A stretch of 64,000 nucleotides of DNA, taken from positions 186,001 through 250,000 of the forward strand of contig NZ_BNJF01000008.1 of assembly GCF_016587355.1 (NCBI RefSeq), written 5' to 3'. The stretch's first letter is position 1. Every line of letters begins with the position of its first letter. Position numbers and translations under genes: made by a program. Below are positions 53,309 through 62,975 of this stretch, piece by piece. Under the pieces are notes generated by a model. The model worked only from the letters and a program-made list of their open reading frames with translations. It searched no databases and was not told the DNA's origin. Origin of the DNA: Ktedonospora formicarum (GTDB lineage: Bacteria; Chloroflexota; Ktedonobacteria; Ktedonobacterales; Ktedonobacteraceae).

Positions 53309-53790
53309 CTAAGGGGCTTTAGCTTTAGTGGTGCATCCGCTAAGTAACGCGTGTAGCGGCGGCCACAGCAATACCGGGAGAGGAGGCCGACGGGGCTGAT
53401 GGCGACGCCGTCCCCACACATATGGATGACGATGCCCATTCCAGTAGCTGGTGGCCTGTTCCACCGCCTCAGCAATCTCCTGCCAGCTTTCAAAGCGTCG
53501 CCCTTTCAACGCCAGGGAGTGTAAGGGTTTCCACCAGGGCTCAATCAGATTGAGGGAAGTGGCATAGATCGGCTGAAACACGAATTCTCAACGGAGATGA
53601 GTCAAACAGAAAAGCAACACGTCGGTGGCTCGATGCATAAAGAGATCGTCCAGAACAGCGTAGGTCCACTGCGTCTCAGGCCCAATCCATCTCTCCACCT
53701 GCTCAAGAAAGGCAATCCAAGGTTCCAGAGCCCTACGAGAAAACGGGGCAGTGAATGCCTCACTGCTGGACGAAATGCTCCGTAAATATA
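53309..53790 (-). pseudogene. IS630-family transposase, C-terminal remnant
   Basis: FLEQVERWIGPETQWTYAVL, then DDLFMHRATDVLLFCLTHLR, TGA (probably from Trp), then FQPIYATSLNLIEPWWKPLH and SLALKGRRFESWQEIAEAVE. SLNLIEPWWKPL carries the last catalytic Glu. After HPYVWG the frame is lost. A nonsense codon and missing N-terminus make it inactive. Confidence 0.75.
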
Positions 53791-53891
53791 TCCTTTTGCG
53801 CGGTGGTCGTCCTGACTCAGGCAGTGGTGTTTGTGTGTGGCCTAGTTATTCCCATCGGGCAATAGCGTGAATCTGAGCAGTTTTACACCTG

Positions 53892-55085
53892 TTAAGCCTG
53901 GGGATGCGTCTGCAGAGCCAGCCAGGAGCCTAGCATCAGGAACGCAACCATCATTGCATAGGGCATGAGCACCGACAGGCTGAAGTGTTGAATCAGATTG
54001 CCAGCCAGCCAGGGAAAGAAGGCAGCCCCCATGCTCCCCACGCTGGTCATAAAGCCAATGGCGCTAGAGAGCAGGCGTGAGGAGAGATATTTCGCCATCA
54101 AGGAGATGATTGTCGAGAAGATCGGTCCCAGACAGAAGCCCACCCAACAGAAGGCGATGGCAACGACGATATTTATCGGCAAGAGCCAGGCGACAAGCAG
54201 GCCAATCACCACACCAATCCCACAGCTCTGGATGGCACGCTTCTCGCCGACCCGCTCAATGAAGCCACCCAATAGCATGCGTCCCAACACGAGGCCAAGC
54301 CAGTAGCCACTGTTGGCCCAGCCGCCAAGCAGAGGGCTCAAGCGTCGTCCCTCGATCAGATAGCTGTAACACCAGCTCCCAAGACTCACCTCAAGGCCTA
54401 CATAGAGCAAGAGGAAGAGTGCAGCGATCCAGGCAATGGGGAGGTGCAGCGTCGCCACGAGCACATTGCCTTCACCCTTCGTCTCTTCCATTTTACTACC
54501 GTTGAGAGGCATTTTGAAGGTCAGCGCGAGACCGAGCAGCACGAGCAAGCCCAGAACCCACCAGCAGGTGTAGACCGTGTTCCAGGGTAGTCCGATGACG
54601 AGCCAGGTGGAGACAAACGTCGGCCCCAGCAGCGCACCGATACCATAGGAGGCGTGGAGGTAGGTGAGCAGGACTGTTCTCCTGGGCAGAGAGGCGATGG
54701 AGGCGTTCAATACCGCTTCGAGGATGCCAGAACCACAGCCAATCGGGACAAGCAGCAGCGTGAAGAGCGCAAACGGCGGCAACAAGCTGAGGCCTGCCAG
54801 ACCCAGGAGGAAGAATACCATCCCTAGCAGCAATAAACGCCTTGTGCCCAGCAGTTCACGCAATGGCCCGCTAGTCAAGGCGGCAATCAGGAAGCCTGTG
54901 GTACCGCAGAGGAAAGTGAGCGCGACTGTGGCCTTATCCACGTCGTACTGCGCCTGGATGCTCGCAATGAGAACACCGCTAGCCGCATCATTGAGTCCAA
55001 TCACCAGAAAAACGAAGCAGACACAGACGATCTGTTTCGCTGACACCGACAAGCGAGTCGGCGTCGAAGATCGTGTTTTGAGCAT
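53892..55085 (-). CDS. MFS transporter (sugar/FHS-like)
   Basis: About 397 residues and 12 helices. VFLVIGLNDAASGVLIASIQ, then AQYDVDKATVALTFL is the N-terminal half of a fucose-permease-like MFS, and LRELLGTRRLLLLGMV is the helix 2-3 loop. GGFIERVGEKRAIQSCGIGV is the matching loop in the second half. I use ATG 55085; a TTG start four codons earlier is equally possible. It lies 122 bp downstream of an AraC regulator on the same strand, suggesting control by a carbohydrate or similar ligand. Confidence 0.88.
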   Translation of the reverse strand: MLKTRSSTPTRLSVSAKQIVCVCFVFLVIGLNDAASGVLIASIQAQYDVDKATVALTFLCGTTGFLIAALTSGPLRELLGTRRLLLLGMVFFLLGLAGLSLLPPFALFTLLLVPIGCGSGILEAVLNASIASLPRRTVLLTYLHASYGIGALLGPTFVSTWLVIGLPWNTVYTCWWVLGLLVLLGLALTFKMPLNGSKMEETKGEGNVLVATLHLPIAWIAALFLLLYVGLEVSLGSWCYSYLIEGRRLSPLLGGWANSGYWLGLVLGRMLLGGFIERVGEKRAIQSCGIGVVIGLLVAWLLPINIVVAIAFCWVGFCLGPIFSTIISLMAKYLSSRLLSSAIGFMTSVGSMGAAFFPWLAGNLIQHFSLSVLMPYAMMVAFLMLGSWLALQTHPQA

Positions 55086-55219
55086 GTCGTCATCCAAACT
55101 AGAAAGAGTAGAGACAGAGAGACCCGTTCGATGGCGATAGTCATCAGTATGAACGAATCGTCATGAGGGCAGTGTAGCGCACATCGGAGTCGCTGTCTTT
55201 CTCTTTTAGTGCCAGATCT

Positions 55220-56209
55220 TTAACGTTTTCGCTCATCGGCACCTTCTTTGACGGGAAACGTCAGGAGATGCTGCGTGGCCTGTCGCCGGTACTCTTGAGG
55301 AGAGAGGCCGGTGTGCCGTTTGAAGAAGAGGCTGAAACTATGAATAGAAGGGAAATGCAAACGTTCGGCGATCTGGGAAATGGAAGCAGGAGTTTCACGC
55401 AGGTAGAGCTTGGACCAGCCCAAACAGACCGTGCGCATATAGCGGCCAAGTGGTATCCCCAGACAGCGGTGAAATTCGCGGGCAAGATGGGAGCGACTCA
55501 GGTGGACTTTTTCGGAAAGCTGCTCGATGGTCAGTGAAGATCCACGAGCAGCATGAATGGAGTTCAGGACTTCGCGTATGATAGGAGATAATAGGACGTC
55601 TTTGCGATCTTCCATCTGCCCGGTATATTCATAAAGGCGAAGGACCAACACGAGCAGGCGCAGGAAGAGACTTTGGATCATTTCGAGGGCATGCATCTGT
55701 TGCTGTTGAAGCTCCGTCAACAACTCACTGAAGGTGTGTCGAAGTGTTTCTTGCAGGTCTGGGCAAATACGATGGATGCCGAGTTGGTAATAATCGGTTT
55801 CAAGATGACTCATGGTGTCCAGTTCAAAACCAAGATAATAGAGGCGATAGGGAGTATCTCCACGAGCGGCTCCCTGGTGGATCTCCCAGGGTTTGGTGAG
55901 GAAGAGATCGCCCTTCTTGACCGCATAGACGACATCATCAATGGCGAACCACCCCTCTCCCTTGTCCACGTAGCAGAGCTCAAAGTGATCATGATAATGT
56001 GGGCGAACCTGCCACGTCTGGCGACTCACGACACCAACATAGGTCAAGCTCTCAAAGACGAGCGCGAAAGGAAGATTGATACAGATCTCTTGATCCCTGT
56101 GGTCTATTCCTGAAAGAGATGGCTTCAACGCGTGACGCACTGGCTCCCGAAAAATATTTATGTTGTTATATGTCGATGATTTTGTCATCGTGTCTTCCTG
56201 CCTCTTCAT
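55220..56209 (-). CDS. AraC-family transcriptional regulator
   Basis: 329 residues. The N-terminal cupin ligand domain includes RPHYHDHFELCYVDKGEGWF and GDLFLTKPWEIHQGA. The C-terminal double HTH reads LTIEQLSEKVHLSRSHLARE, then FHRCLGIPLGRYMR and ISQIAERLHFPSIHSFSLFF, then KRHTGLSPQEYRR. AGGAAG precedes an ATG at 56188, which may be the true start. It probably activates the adjacent MFS gene in response to a sugar. Confidence 0.92.
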   Translation of the reverse strand: MKRQEDTMTKSSTYNNINIFREPVRHALKPSLSGIDHRDQEICINLPFALVFESLTYVGVVSRQTWQVRPHYHDHFELCYVDKGEGWFAIDDVVYAVKKGDLFLTKPWEIHQGAARGDTPYRLYYLGFELDTMSHLETDYYQLGIHRICPDLQETLRHTFSELLTELQQQQMHALEMIQSLFLRLLVLVLRLYEYTGQMEDRKDVLLSPIIREVLNSIHAARGSSLTIEQLSEKVHLSRSHLAREFHRCLGIPLGRYMRTVCLGWSKLYLRETPASISQIAERLHFPSIHSFSLFFKRHTGLSPQEYRRQATQHLLTFPVKEGADERKR

Positions 56210-56608
56210 CGTAGTTCTCTTTGTACGAAAGAATAGATCCGCATGGAGACAATACTACCAGAGAAAGCTCCTGTGATCCAGGGTCCTTCCTCTTTTGGCG
56301 TATTGTTCTTCCCGATGGCCATTTTCATTCCGATTCTTTATTCTGTTGTGGTAAGCAAATGCGAGCTCATCACCATGGCCGCTGGGGCCATCTTTAACCC
56401 TCTTCCCATCTTATTGCGCATCCCGTGGGTAGATCGTTCACAAAAACGCCAAGTACACAGACACCATCTTCAGCGTCTCCTGATCACCTGATACCAAGCG
56501 AATCTCTTGCTATCGGGCGAGTACATCTTGATCGCACTGCGTGGTAGGCAGTCTAGCAGATAGTATGTATGGAAAAAGCAGCGTCGTATGCTAGAGCAAT
56601 TCTGCTTC
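56210..56608. other. Gap: no supported gene
   Basis: Holds the AraC promoter region. An open frame at 56243-56491 lacks family features or a ribosome site and is not supported. Confidence 0.4.
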
Positions 56609-56678
56609 TTGCTTGCCTATGCACTCCTCATTATGATACACTCATCAATGTTGGGTGAGTAGGACTGTTATACCCAAC
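56609..56678 (+). promoter_or_regulatory. Promoter and GTTGGGT/ACCCAAC operator
   Basis: TTGCTT (56609-56614), a 17-bp spacer and TATGAT (56632-56637) form a promoter. GTTGGGT (56650-56656) and ACCCAAC (56672-56678) are exact inverse half-sites 15 bp apart, just downstream, so a bound protein would block initiation. The same GTTGGG half-site follows the promoters of the 20978 and 45216 genes. Confidence 0.65.
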
Positions 56679-56707
56679 TCTCGAAGGGATTTCAGCAACA
56701 AGGATCT

Positions 56708-59700
56708 ATGCCTAAACTCTCTCCGCATGTGCTCGCATGGTCAGAAGCGCAACAGTGCTACACATTATCGACACATGGTCAGCTAGAATACTCCTTTGCG
56801 CGAACAGACGAACAGGCATGGCAAAGCTGGCTGCATAAACAGACCTCCTTTTCATTCCAGACACAGGCAGGGCATGTCAGCATCGTCAAAGAGACCCGCT
56901 CACGAGGAACAGGCTACTGGTATGCCTATCGCTCGGTTGGTCGGCATACCATAAAACGGTATCTCGGACGTGCAGTGAATGTCACCCTGGTGCACCTGCA
57001 AGCGGTGGCTCAGGCACTTACCAACGATCACTTCATTCCGACACCCCAGGAAACGCAGAGGGAAGCTACCTCTCCGCTTCCCCTTGTATCGGATCAGGAT
57101 GCTCCCCCCACTAAAGCAAGCAGGCAAAAGGAATTTGCCCCGAGCCGTACCGAGAAGTCAGTACGTCACACACAACCGAATCTCCTGCTGAAGCGTGCTC
57201 GTATGGAGCGGGGCTGGTCACAACAGGAGGTCGCGGATCTCATCGGTGCGCCCCAAGCCTTTATGGTCAATCGCTGGGAGAATGGCGTGGTTTTTCCCGG
57301 CCCCGATTACCGCAAGAAGCTCTGCGCGCTCTTCCAGAAAGATCTCAAGGAACTTGGCCTGATAAGACAAACCGCCACCAAGTCAGAGATCGTTGACATG
57401 CCTGATACAGAAGAACCGACTTTCGATCCAGCCATCCCTGTCTATCTCTCTCATCAGCAGAAGTTGATTGGTCGTAACACATTGCTCGAGGAGATCAAAG
57501 CGCGATTACATGATCCGATCATCCACCGCGTCGCGTTACAGGGCTTACCTGGCATTGGCAAAACCACCCTGGCTGCTGTACTGGCAATCGATCCAGAGAT
57601 CCAAGAGCGTTTTGCGCACGGTGTCTTATGGGCCGGACTAGGACCCAGGCCACATCTGCCATCCCTGTTCAGTCGCTGGAGTCGTTTGCTTGGAATCAAA
57701 GGAGGGCAATCTCTCACCACGAGCGATGCCTGGTCCCACCTGATACGAGATACCATTGGGATGAAATGCATGCTCCTGGTTATCGATGATGCCTGGACAA
57801 TTGAGGATGCCCTGGCTTGTATAGTTGGAGGACCAGCATGTGCCTATCTCCTTACCACACGATTCCCAGAGGTAGCTGCGCATTTCGCCGGGCATCAGAT
57901 TGTCCAGGTTCCAGAACTGGGAGAAGCCGAGGGGAGAGCACTGCTCATCGATTATGCGCCCGCTCTGCAAGAGATGGGCGAGCAAGAACTGCACCCCTTA
58001 ATCCAGGCAGTAGGTGGCCTGCCTCTCGCGCTCAAATTGGTCGGGCTGCATGTCATGCTTCAATCACGCCATCATCAGAAGCGCCGTCTTCAGGCGACCG
58101 TGACCCGCTTGCTCCAGGTAACCGAACGTTTGCAGCTTGCTCAGCCCCAGGCGGGAGTTGAACGTGATACACGTCTCCCCATCGGAACCCCTCTGACACT
58201 GCAAGCCATTATTCAGATGAGCGAGGCAGTCCTCACCGAGAGGGAGACGCAGGCTCTTTATGCGCTCTCGGTCTTCCCAGCCAAGCCCCATAGCTTCTCC
58301 GAAGATGCCGCGCTAGCAGCCATCGATGCGGACCCTGATTTACTTGATCGCCTGGTAGACGCCGGATTTGTTGAGGTTAATGGCGATCGCTATCACCTGC
58401 ACCAAACGATCGCAGATTATGCCAGAAGTCGACGCACAGACCATCAGGCGGAAATACGATTGGTTCGCTATGTCGCGCGCTTTATCGAACAACATCAGGA
58501 TCAGAACATGTTGCTGGGCCAGGAGAACCAGATCATCTTTGCCGCCCTGGAACTTGCCCACCAATGGCAAGAGTACGAACTCTACTTAGAAATGATGCTT
58601 CATCTGTCCTCCTATTTGCGCGCAAATACACCCTATGATCTGGCCGAGCAGTATTTCCAACAAGCCTATGAGCTTGCCAGCAGCAAAGGCGATCCGAGGG
58701 TTCGAGCGCGCATTGCCCACAACCTGGGCTTAATTCTACGCGAGCAGGCAAATTATCCAGAGGCAGAGGCGATTCTGAGAGCGGGGCTGGCTCTTGTTCC
58801 GCAGGATACCCCTGTGAAGAGCGCACTTTCCTCCGCACTTGGTACGGTGCTCGCGCAGCAGGGCCACTATGCAGAGGCGGCTACATACATGGATGAAGCC
58901 ATCAACGTCGCTGAGCGCCTGGATGATCCTTGGCTTGTCCATTATTACGAAACCAGGGGCATTCTGGGTCTGAGCCAGCGAGACCTGCCAAGAGCAGAGC
59001 ACTATCTGCTGAAAGCATACCACCTGCTCGCCCATCAAAAGGAGCAAAGGTTCGCGGTAAACATCGTGTCAAATCTTGGAATGCTCTCTATCCACAAAGG
59101 CGACCTCACCCGTGCCTCATCCTATCTCCAGCAAGCACATAGCGACGCTCAGGCCCTGCTGCTGAGCGACTATCGTATGTCTCTCGACTATCACCAAGGC
59201 GAGATCGCTTACCTCCGAGGGGCATATACCACGGCCAGGAGCCTGTATGCTCAGGCATTGGAACAAGCAGCAACCCTAAATTTGCAACGGTGGGTCTTCT
59301 GGTGCCACCTGAGAATAAGCCTGGTTGACTGTAAAATGGGTCACTTTGAGCAAGCTCAGGCTGCCCTTCAGTATGCTAGCGAACATGAGGGCGAAAAGAA
59401 CCGAGCGTTTAGCCTCTGCCAGTTTCTCGCAGCCCAGGGATTGGTGCTCCTATCGCAACATCATCCTGGAAGAGCACGCGTGCTCTTCCAGGATGCTCTA
59501 GAGCAGGCGCGCCAGATTCAGCACCAGGCCTTCATTTGCGAATATCTGATACAGCTTGCCATCGCCTACCAGAGAGAGGGCGATATACAGGCGGCTCATT
59601 GCCACCTTGAGCAAGGCTGGACCATTGCGCAAAAGCTTAACATGCCCATCTTACGCGGTGAGGCGCTTCTTGCTCGTGGTGAACATGCACTCTTGCAAGC

Positions 59701-59935
59701 CGAACATTCACAGGCCAGAGAGCAGTTTGAGGAACTCCTGAGCACGATCCCCCATGATTTCACCGAACTCATCGCACATGCCCATGCCGGGCTAGCTGCC
59801 GTAGCTGCCACACAAGGTCTCTACGGCGAAGCCCGGCGACAGGGGCAAACCGCGCGTGCCCTCTTTGAGAACATGCAACATTATCAGGCACAAGACATAT
59901 GTGACTTTCTGCACACCGTACCTCAAGAGATATAA
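56708..59935 (+). CDS. Large XRE/NB-ARC/TPR regulator with the shared MPK module
   Basis: 1075 residues. Residues 1-100 are the same module as in the two LuxR regulators (MPKLSPHVLAW, RGTGYWYAY, KRYLGR). After a 50-residue linker an XRE HTH lies near 157-215 (NLLLKRARMERGWSQQEVAD). The NB-ARC ATPase has Walker A GLPGIGKTT at 279-287, Walker B MLLVIDDAW and GLPLALKLVG. The C-terminal half is TPR (ARIAHNLGLILREQANYPEA). It has no LuxR HTH, so DNA binding must come from the XRE domain or the module. The preferred start is ATG 56708. Confidence 0.92.
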   Translation: MPKLSPHVLAWSEAQQCYTLSTHGQLEYSFARTDEQAWQSWLHKQTSFSFQTQAGHVSIVKETRSRGTGYWYAYRSVGRHTIKRYLGRAVNVTLVHLQAVAQALTNDHFIPTPQETQREATSPLPLVSDQDAPPTKASRQKEFAPSRTEKSVRHTQPNLLLKRARMERGWSQQEVADLIGAPQAFMVNRWENGVVFPGPDYRKKLCALFQKDLKELGLIRQTATKSEIVDMPDTEEPTFDPAIPVYLSHQQKLIGRNTLLEEIKARLHDPIIHRVALQGLPGIGKTTLAAVLAIDPEIQERFAHGVLWAGLGPRPHLPSLFSRWSRLLGIKGGQSLTTSDAWSHLIRDTIGMKCMLLVIDDAWTIEDALACIVGGPACAYLLTTRFPEVAAHFAGHQIVQVPELGEAEGRALLIDYAPALQEMGEQELHPLIQAVGGLPLALKLVGLHVMLQSRHHQKRRLQATVTRLLQVTERLQLAQPQAGVERDTRLPIGTPLTLQAIIQMSEAVLTERETQALYALSVFPAKPHSFSEDAALAAIDADPDLLDRLVDAGFVEVNGDRYHLHQTIADYARSRRTDHQAEIRLVRYVARFIEQHQDQNMLLGQENQIIFAALELAHQWQEYELYLEMMLHLSSYLRANTPYDLAEQYFQQAYELASSKGDPRVRARIAHNLGLILREQANYPEAEAILRAGLALVPQDTPVKSALSSALGTVLAQQGHYAEAATYMDEAINVAERLDDPWLVHYYETRGILGLSQRDLPRAEHYLLKAYHLLAHQKEQRFAVNIVSNLGMLSIHKGDLTRASSYLQQAHSDAQALLLSDYRMSLDYHQGEIAYLRGAYTTARSLYAQALEQAATLNLQRWVFWCHLRISLVDCKMGHFEQAQAALQYASEHEGEKNRAFSLCQFLAAQGLVLLSQHHPGRARVLFQDALEQARQIQHQAFICEYLIQLAIAYQREGDIQAAHCHLEQGWTIAQKLNMPILRGEALLARGEHALLQAEHSQAREQFEELLSTIPHDFTELIAHAHAGLAAVAATQGLYGEARRQGQTARALFENMQHYQAQDICDFLHTVPQEI

Positions 59936-60006
59936 GTGCTTGCCTCCATTTCCACGACAAAGCATTCATCGATAAGCATGGTAGCTTTCGAGGCGCTATC
60001 AGCCCT

Positions 60007-60045
60007 GAATATATCAACTTCGCCTTGGTGAAAGTTGATATATTC
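60007..60045. repeat. Hairpin with perfect 14-bp arms after the regulator
   Basis: GAATATATCAACTT (60007-60020) and AAGTTGATATATTC (60032-60045) pair exactly. AT-rich, followed by a second TGATATATAC. It is a possible terminator or protein site. Confidence 0.6.
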
Positions 60046-60818
60046 TCTGATATATACTTTTCACGCCCTAGCGGCTATCCTCATGATATACCCGCTAGGA
60101 CGTGACACCCCTAGTGAAGACACTGACAAATAACAACGTAAGAACGAAGAAGGAAAAAGCGAATAGGTATATTTAGCATGAGTTCTCTGGATAAGACAAG
60201 CTGATCCAGCTGTCAGGAGAGCATACTCATCGAGATGAAGACCTGTTTTTTGTCCGGATGGCAGTAGACAGCCCAGCAATCGAATGAATCGCAGCATTGG
60301 CGGGACTGGGATGGCGAGCATGTCGATCGGTGAAATATTCTTGGCTGGTCGATTATGAACTCGCGAAACGCCCGTTTGTGCAGAAAGAGTTTCTTCAAAA
60401 GAGATATGAGATGGTTCTTCATGTTTTGTGCAGTCGGGTGATGAGGTGGAATCCTTGGTCAAAGAGCAGTTAGTTGGGTGAGAGGAGCGGAAATGTAGCT
60501 ATGATCCCTAAACAGCTTGCCTTGCCATCTTATGACCATTTGAGGATAGAAGTCCGATACATCTGAACGTGTTCAGTGGAATACACCTTGAACTTGCGCT
60601 AGTGCGATTGGTGGAAATGGATCAGAAGCGTCATCACGCACTTGGGCAAAGCTGGCCAGCGTTAGCCAGCACGTTCTCACTGTTCGCCCGCTGCCTGCAT
60701 TTTGGCTTTCCGGTGTGGCACAAAGCGAAGCCAAAATGCAATGAATAGAAGCTGTTCGTTTAACTCCTCATCTCAATTATCAGAGAGGGTCGTTTTACAG
60801 AACATCAAGGAGACATAC
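60046..60818. other. Gap: no supported gene
   Basis: A minus-strand frame at 60061-60462 has no family features. The rest is low-coding. It must contain the promoter of the downstream FAD hydroxylase; GTTTAACTCCTCATCTC near 60758 gave no clear -10. Confidence 0.4.
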
Positions 60819-62558
60819 ATGGAACAAGAGAGAAATGCACAACAATGGGATACCGATGTTCTCATCGTGGGAGCCGGCCCGGTCGGCGTCACGCTCGCCT
60901 GCGCTTTAATGGCACGAGGCGTGCAATGTCGTCTCATCGAGCAGCGAGAGGAGCCGTATACCATTGTGCGGGCTCATGCTCTGCAACCTCGAACAATGGA
61001 ACTGTTCGATCGCATGGGTATTATTGAACGCGTGTTAAGACAGGGTCGTGAGGTGCCTCCCTGGTATCTCTACGACGGCGACCGGCGTATTGGAGAAATG
61101 GCCTTTGCCCCCCTCAAGCATGAACCCTACCCAGCTATGTGGTTTATTCAGCAACCTACCGTCGAGCGGCTTCTGAGAGAGCACTTGCAGGAGCTGGGCG
61201 GGACAGTCGAGTATCGTCAGCAGCTCGTGCAACTGCGTCAGGAGGAAGATGGGGTCATTGCGACTGTTGCGACTCCTGATACCACAACAGAGGTACGTGC
61301 CCATTATGTTGTCGGCTGCGATGGGGGACGGAGTACCACACGCCATCTGCTTGGTCTTCCCTTTGAGGGCAAGACGCTGCCTGGACTGATGCTGATTGCC
61401 GAAGTCGATATGGATTGGGACCGCAGCCGGGATGGAGCGGCACACATCTGGGTGCATGCCGATGGTTTGTTCTCGGCGACCTTCATTGAGGAGGTGGGGA
61501 AGTGGCAGTTGGTTGTCGCCGCGCCGAAGATGAGCCAGGAGCAGGAGACAGAACCGTCACTCGCTCTCTTTCAACACTTGTTTGAGCAGCGAACAGGGGA
61601 GGCTCACACTCGTATGAGCAATCCCAGTTGGATGTCGATGTTTGTGTTGAACCAACGCCTGGCAACCCACTATCGAATGGAGCGCGTCTTTCTCGCTGGT
61701 GATGCTGCCCATATCCATAGCCCCGCTGGTGGGCTAGGGATGAATACTGGTATTCAAGATGCCTATAACCTGGCCTGGAAGCTGGCGCTGGTGCTAGAGG
61801 GCAAGGCTACCCCCTCCCTGCTGGATACCTACGAGCAGGAGCGACGACCCATTGGGGAAGCGCTCTTACGCGATACGGAGACCAATACTGGCGTGTTGCT
61901 GGGAGGGAATGCGGCTCTGCGTTTGCTTCGTGATCGTCTGGTGCTGCCCTTGATGGGTCTTCCCCTGCTGCAGCGCAAGGCCACGCAGCGAGGGGCGCAG
62001 TTAGATCTCACCTATCGCACCTCTTCGCTCTCCCGTTCTGACGACACAACAGCACAAGAGCCCCTGTTCTCGTCCGAGCACCTCCGGACGCAATGGGATA
62101 GGCTCGCATTTCGTTCCGCGCCACAGGCGGGAGATCGAGCGCCAGATATAGCGTATCTGCGGACAGCTGAACAGCATGCGACCAGCCTCTTCCAACAGAT
62201 GCGAGGAACCCGCTGGCATCTGCTGCTCTTTGGCGGAGAAGTATCTGAGCGTAGCAAAAGCACCATCCTGACGCTGCTCGATGAGGCACAGCATGTCAAG
62301 ATGCATCTGGGCAGCGTTGGCGAAGAGATCAAACCGCTGCTCATTCTCAATAGCGGGCTGCCAATACAAGGCCTTGATGAGAGTATCGAGATCTTGTTTG
62401 ACCCTGAGGGGGAAGCACATAGGCGCTATGGAGCACGGGGGCAAGCACTCTACCTGGTTCGACCGGATGGCTATATTGGATTTCGCAGCCTGCTTCCTGG
62501 GGAAGAGACACTACTCGATTACCTGGATTCTATTTTTGTGCGTACACGGACACATTGA
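60819..62558 (+). CDS. FAD-dependent aromatic hydroxylase (PheA/TfdB/RdmE type)
   Basis: 579 residues from ATG 60819, chosen because AAGGAGA lies just upstream; the longer frame from 60702 is not supported. The FAD motif GAGPVG is at 18-23, the second cofactor motif GCDGGRSTTR near 166-175 and GDAAHIHSPAGGLGMNTGIQ at 294-313 with DAYNLAWKLA. The last 120 residues form the thioredoxin-like C-terminal domain of phenol and polyketide hydroxylases (GDRAPDIAYL, GYIGFRSL). It hydroxylates an aromatic or polycyclic substrate using NAD(P)H and O2 in the cytosol. The alpha/beta hydrolase downstream may act on the product. Confidence 0.93.
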   Translation: MEQERNAQQWDTDVLIVGAGPVGVTLACALMARGVQCRLIEQREEPYTIVRAHALQPRTMELFDRMGIIERVLRQGREVPPWYLYDGDRRIGEMAFAPLKHEPYPAMWFIQQPTVERLLREHLQELGGTVEYRQQLVQLRQEEDGVIATVATPDTTTEVRAHYVVGCDGGRSTTRHLLGLPFEGKTLPGLMLIAEVDMDWDRSRDGAAHIWVHADGLFSATFIEEVGKWQLVVAAPKMSQEQETEPSLALFQHLFEQRTGEAHTRMSNPSWMSMFVLNQRLATHYRMERVFLAGDAAHIHSPAGGLGMNTGIQDAYNLAWKLALVLEGKATPSLLDTYEQERRPIGEALLRDTETNTGVLLGGNAALRLLRDRLVLPLMGLPLLQRKATQRGAQLDLTYRTSSLSRSDDTTAQEPLFSSEHLRTQWDRLAFRSAPQAGDRAPDIAYLRTAEQHATSLFQQMRGTRWHLLLFGGEVSERSKSTILTLLDEAQHVKMHLGSVGEEIKPLLILNSGLPIQGLDESIEILFDPEGEAHRRYGARGQALYLVRPDGYIGFRSLLPGEETLLDYLDSIFVRTRTH

Positions 62559-62975
62559 GCCAAGCACGAGGGAAACTATGCGGCTCGCAAGTGATAGACA
62601 GCTTCCGCGCAAGGTTGGGCGACCTCACAGTTCGCAGGCACGGCACGGGCCGGAGTGAGAAAGACGACGATCTTACCATGTTGCTCCAGAGGATGCTTCC
62701 GGTCGGGGAAACCAGCCACAGATTGGGAATGTGATGCTGCATATGGTGAGCGTGATATGCACTGTGAGAGCTGCCCTCCTCCTCGGGATCTCTCGCTCGA
62801 CGGTTTTCCACCGTGTGGAGGAAAGCAGGAATACACCAGAAACCCGGTCTTGGCGAAATCCTCGGGAACGTTTTACCGCTTGCTCGCCCTTAGCGGAAGC
62901 TATGGGGGAATGTACATCGCAACTCCGAATTGGATTTCTTTTTGACTCTCTATCTTTCTAAAGGAATAATAGAGC
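62559..62975. other. Gap between hydroxylase and hydrolase
   Basis: Short frames on both strands, none recognised. AAAGGAATAATAG before 62976 is the ribosome site of the hydrolase. Confidence 0.35.

Noticed and set aside
56243..56491. 82-codon plus-strand frame with hydrophobic segments
   Set aside because: No ribosome site, and it lies in the AraC/regulator intergenic region.
60061..60462. 133-codon minus-strand frame
   Set aside because: No recognisable motif or ribosome site; amino-acid pattern looks random.
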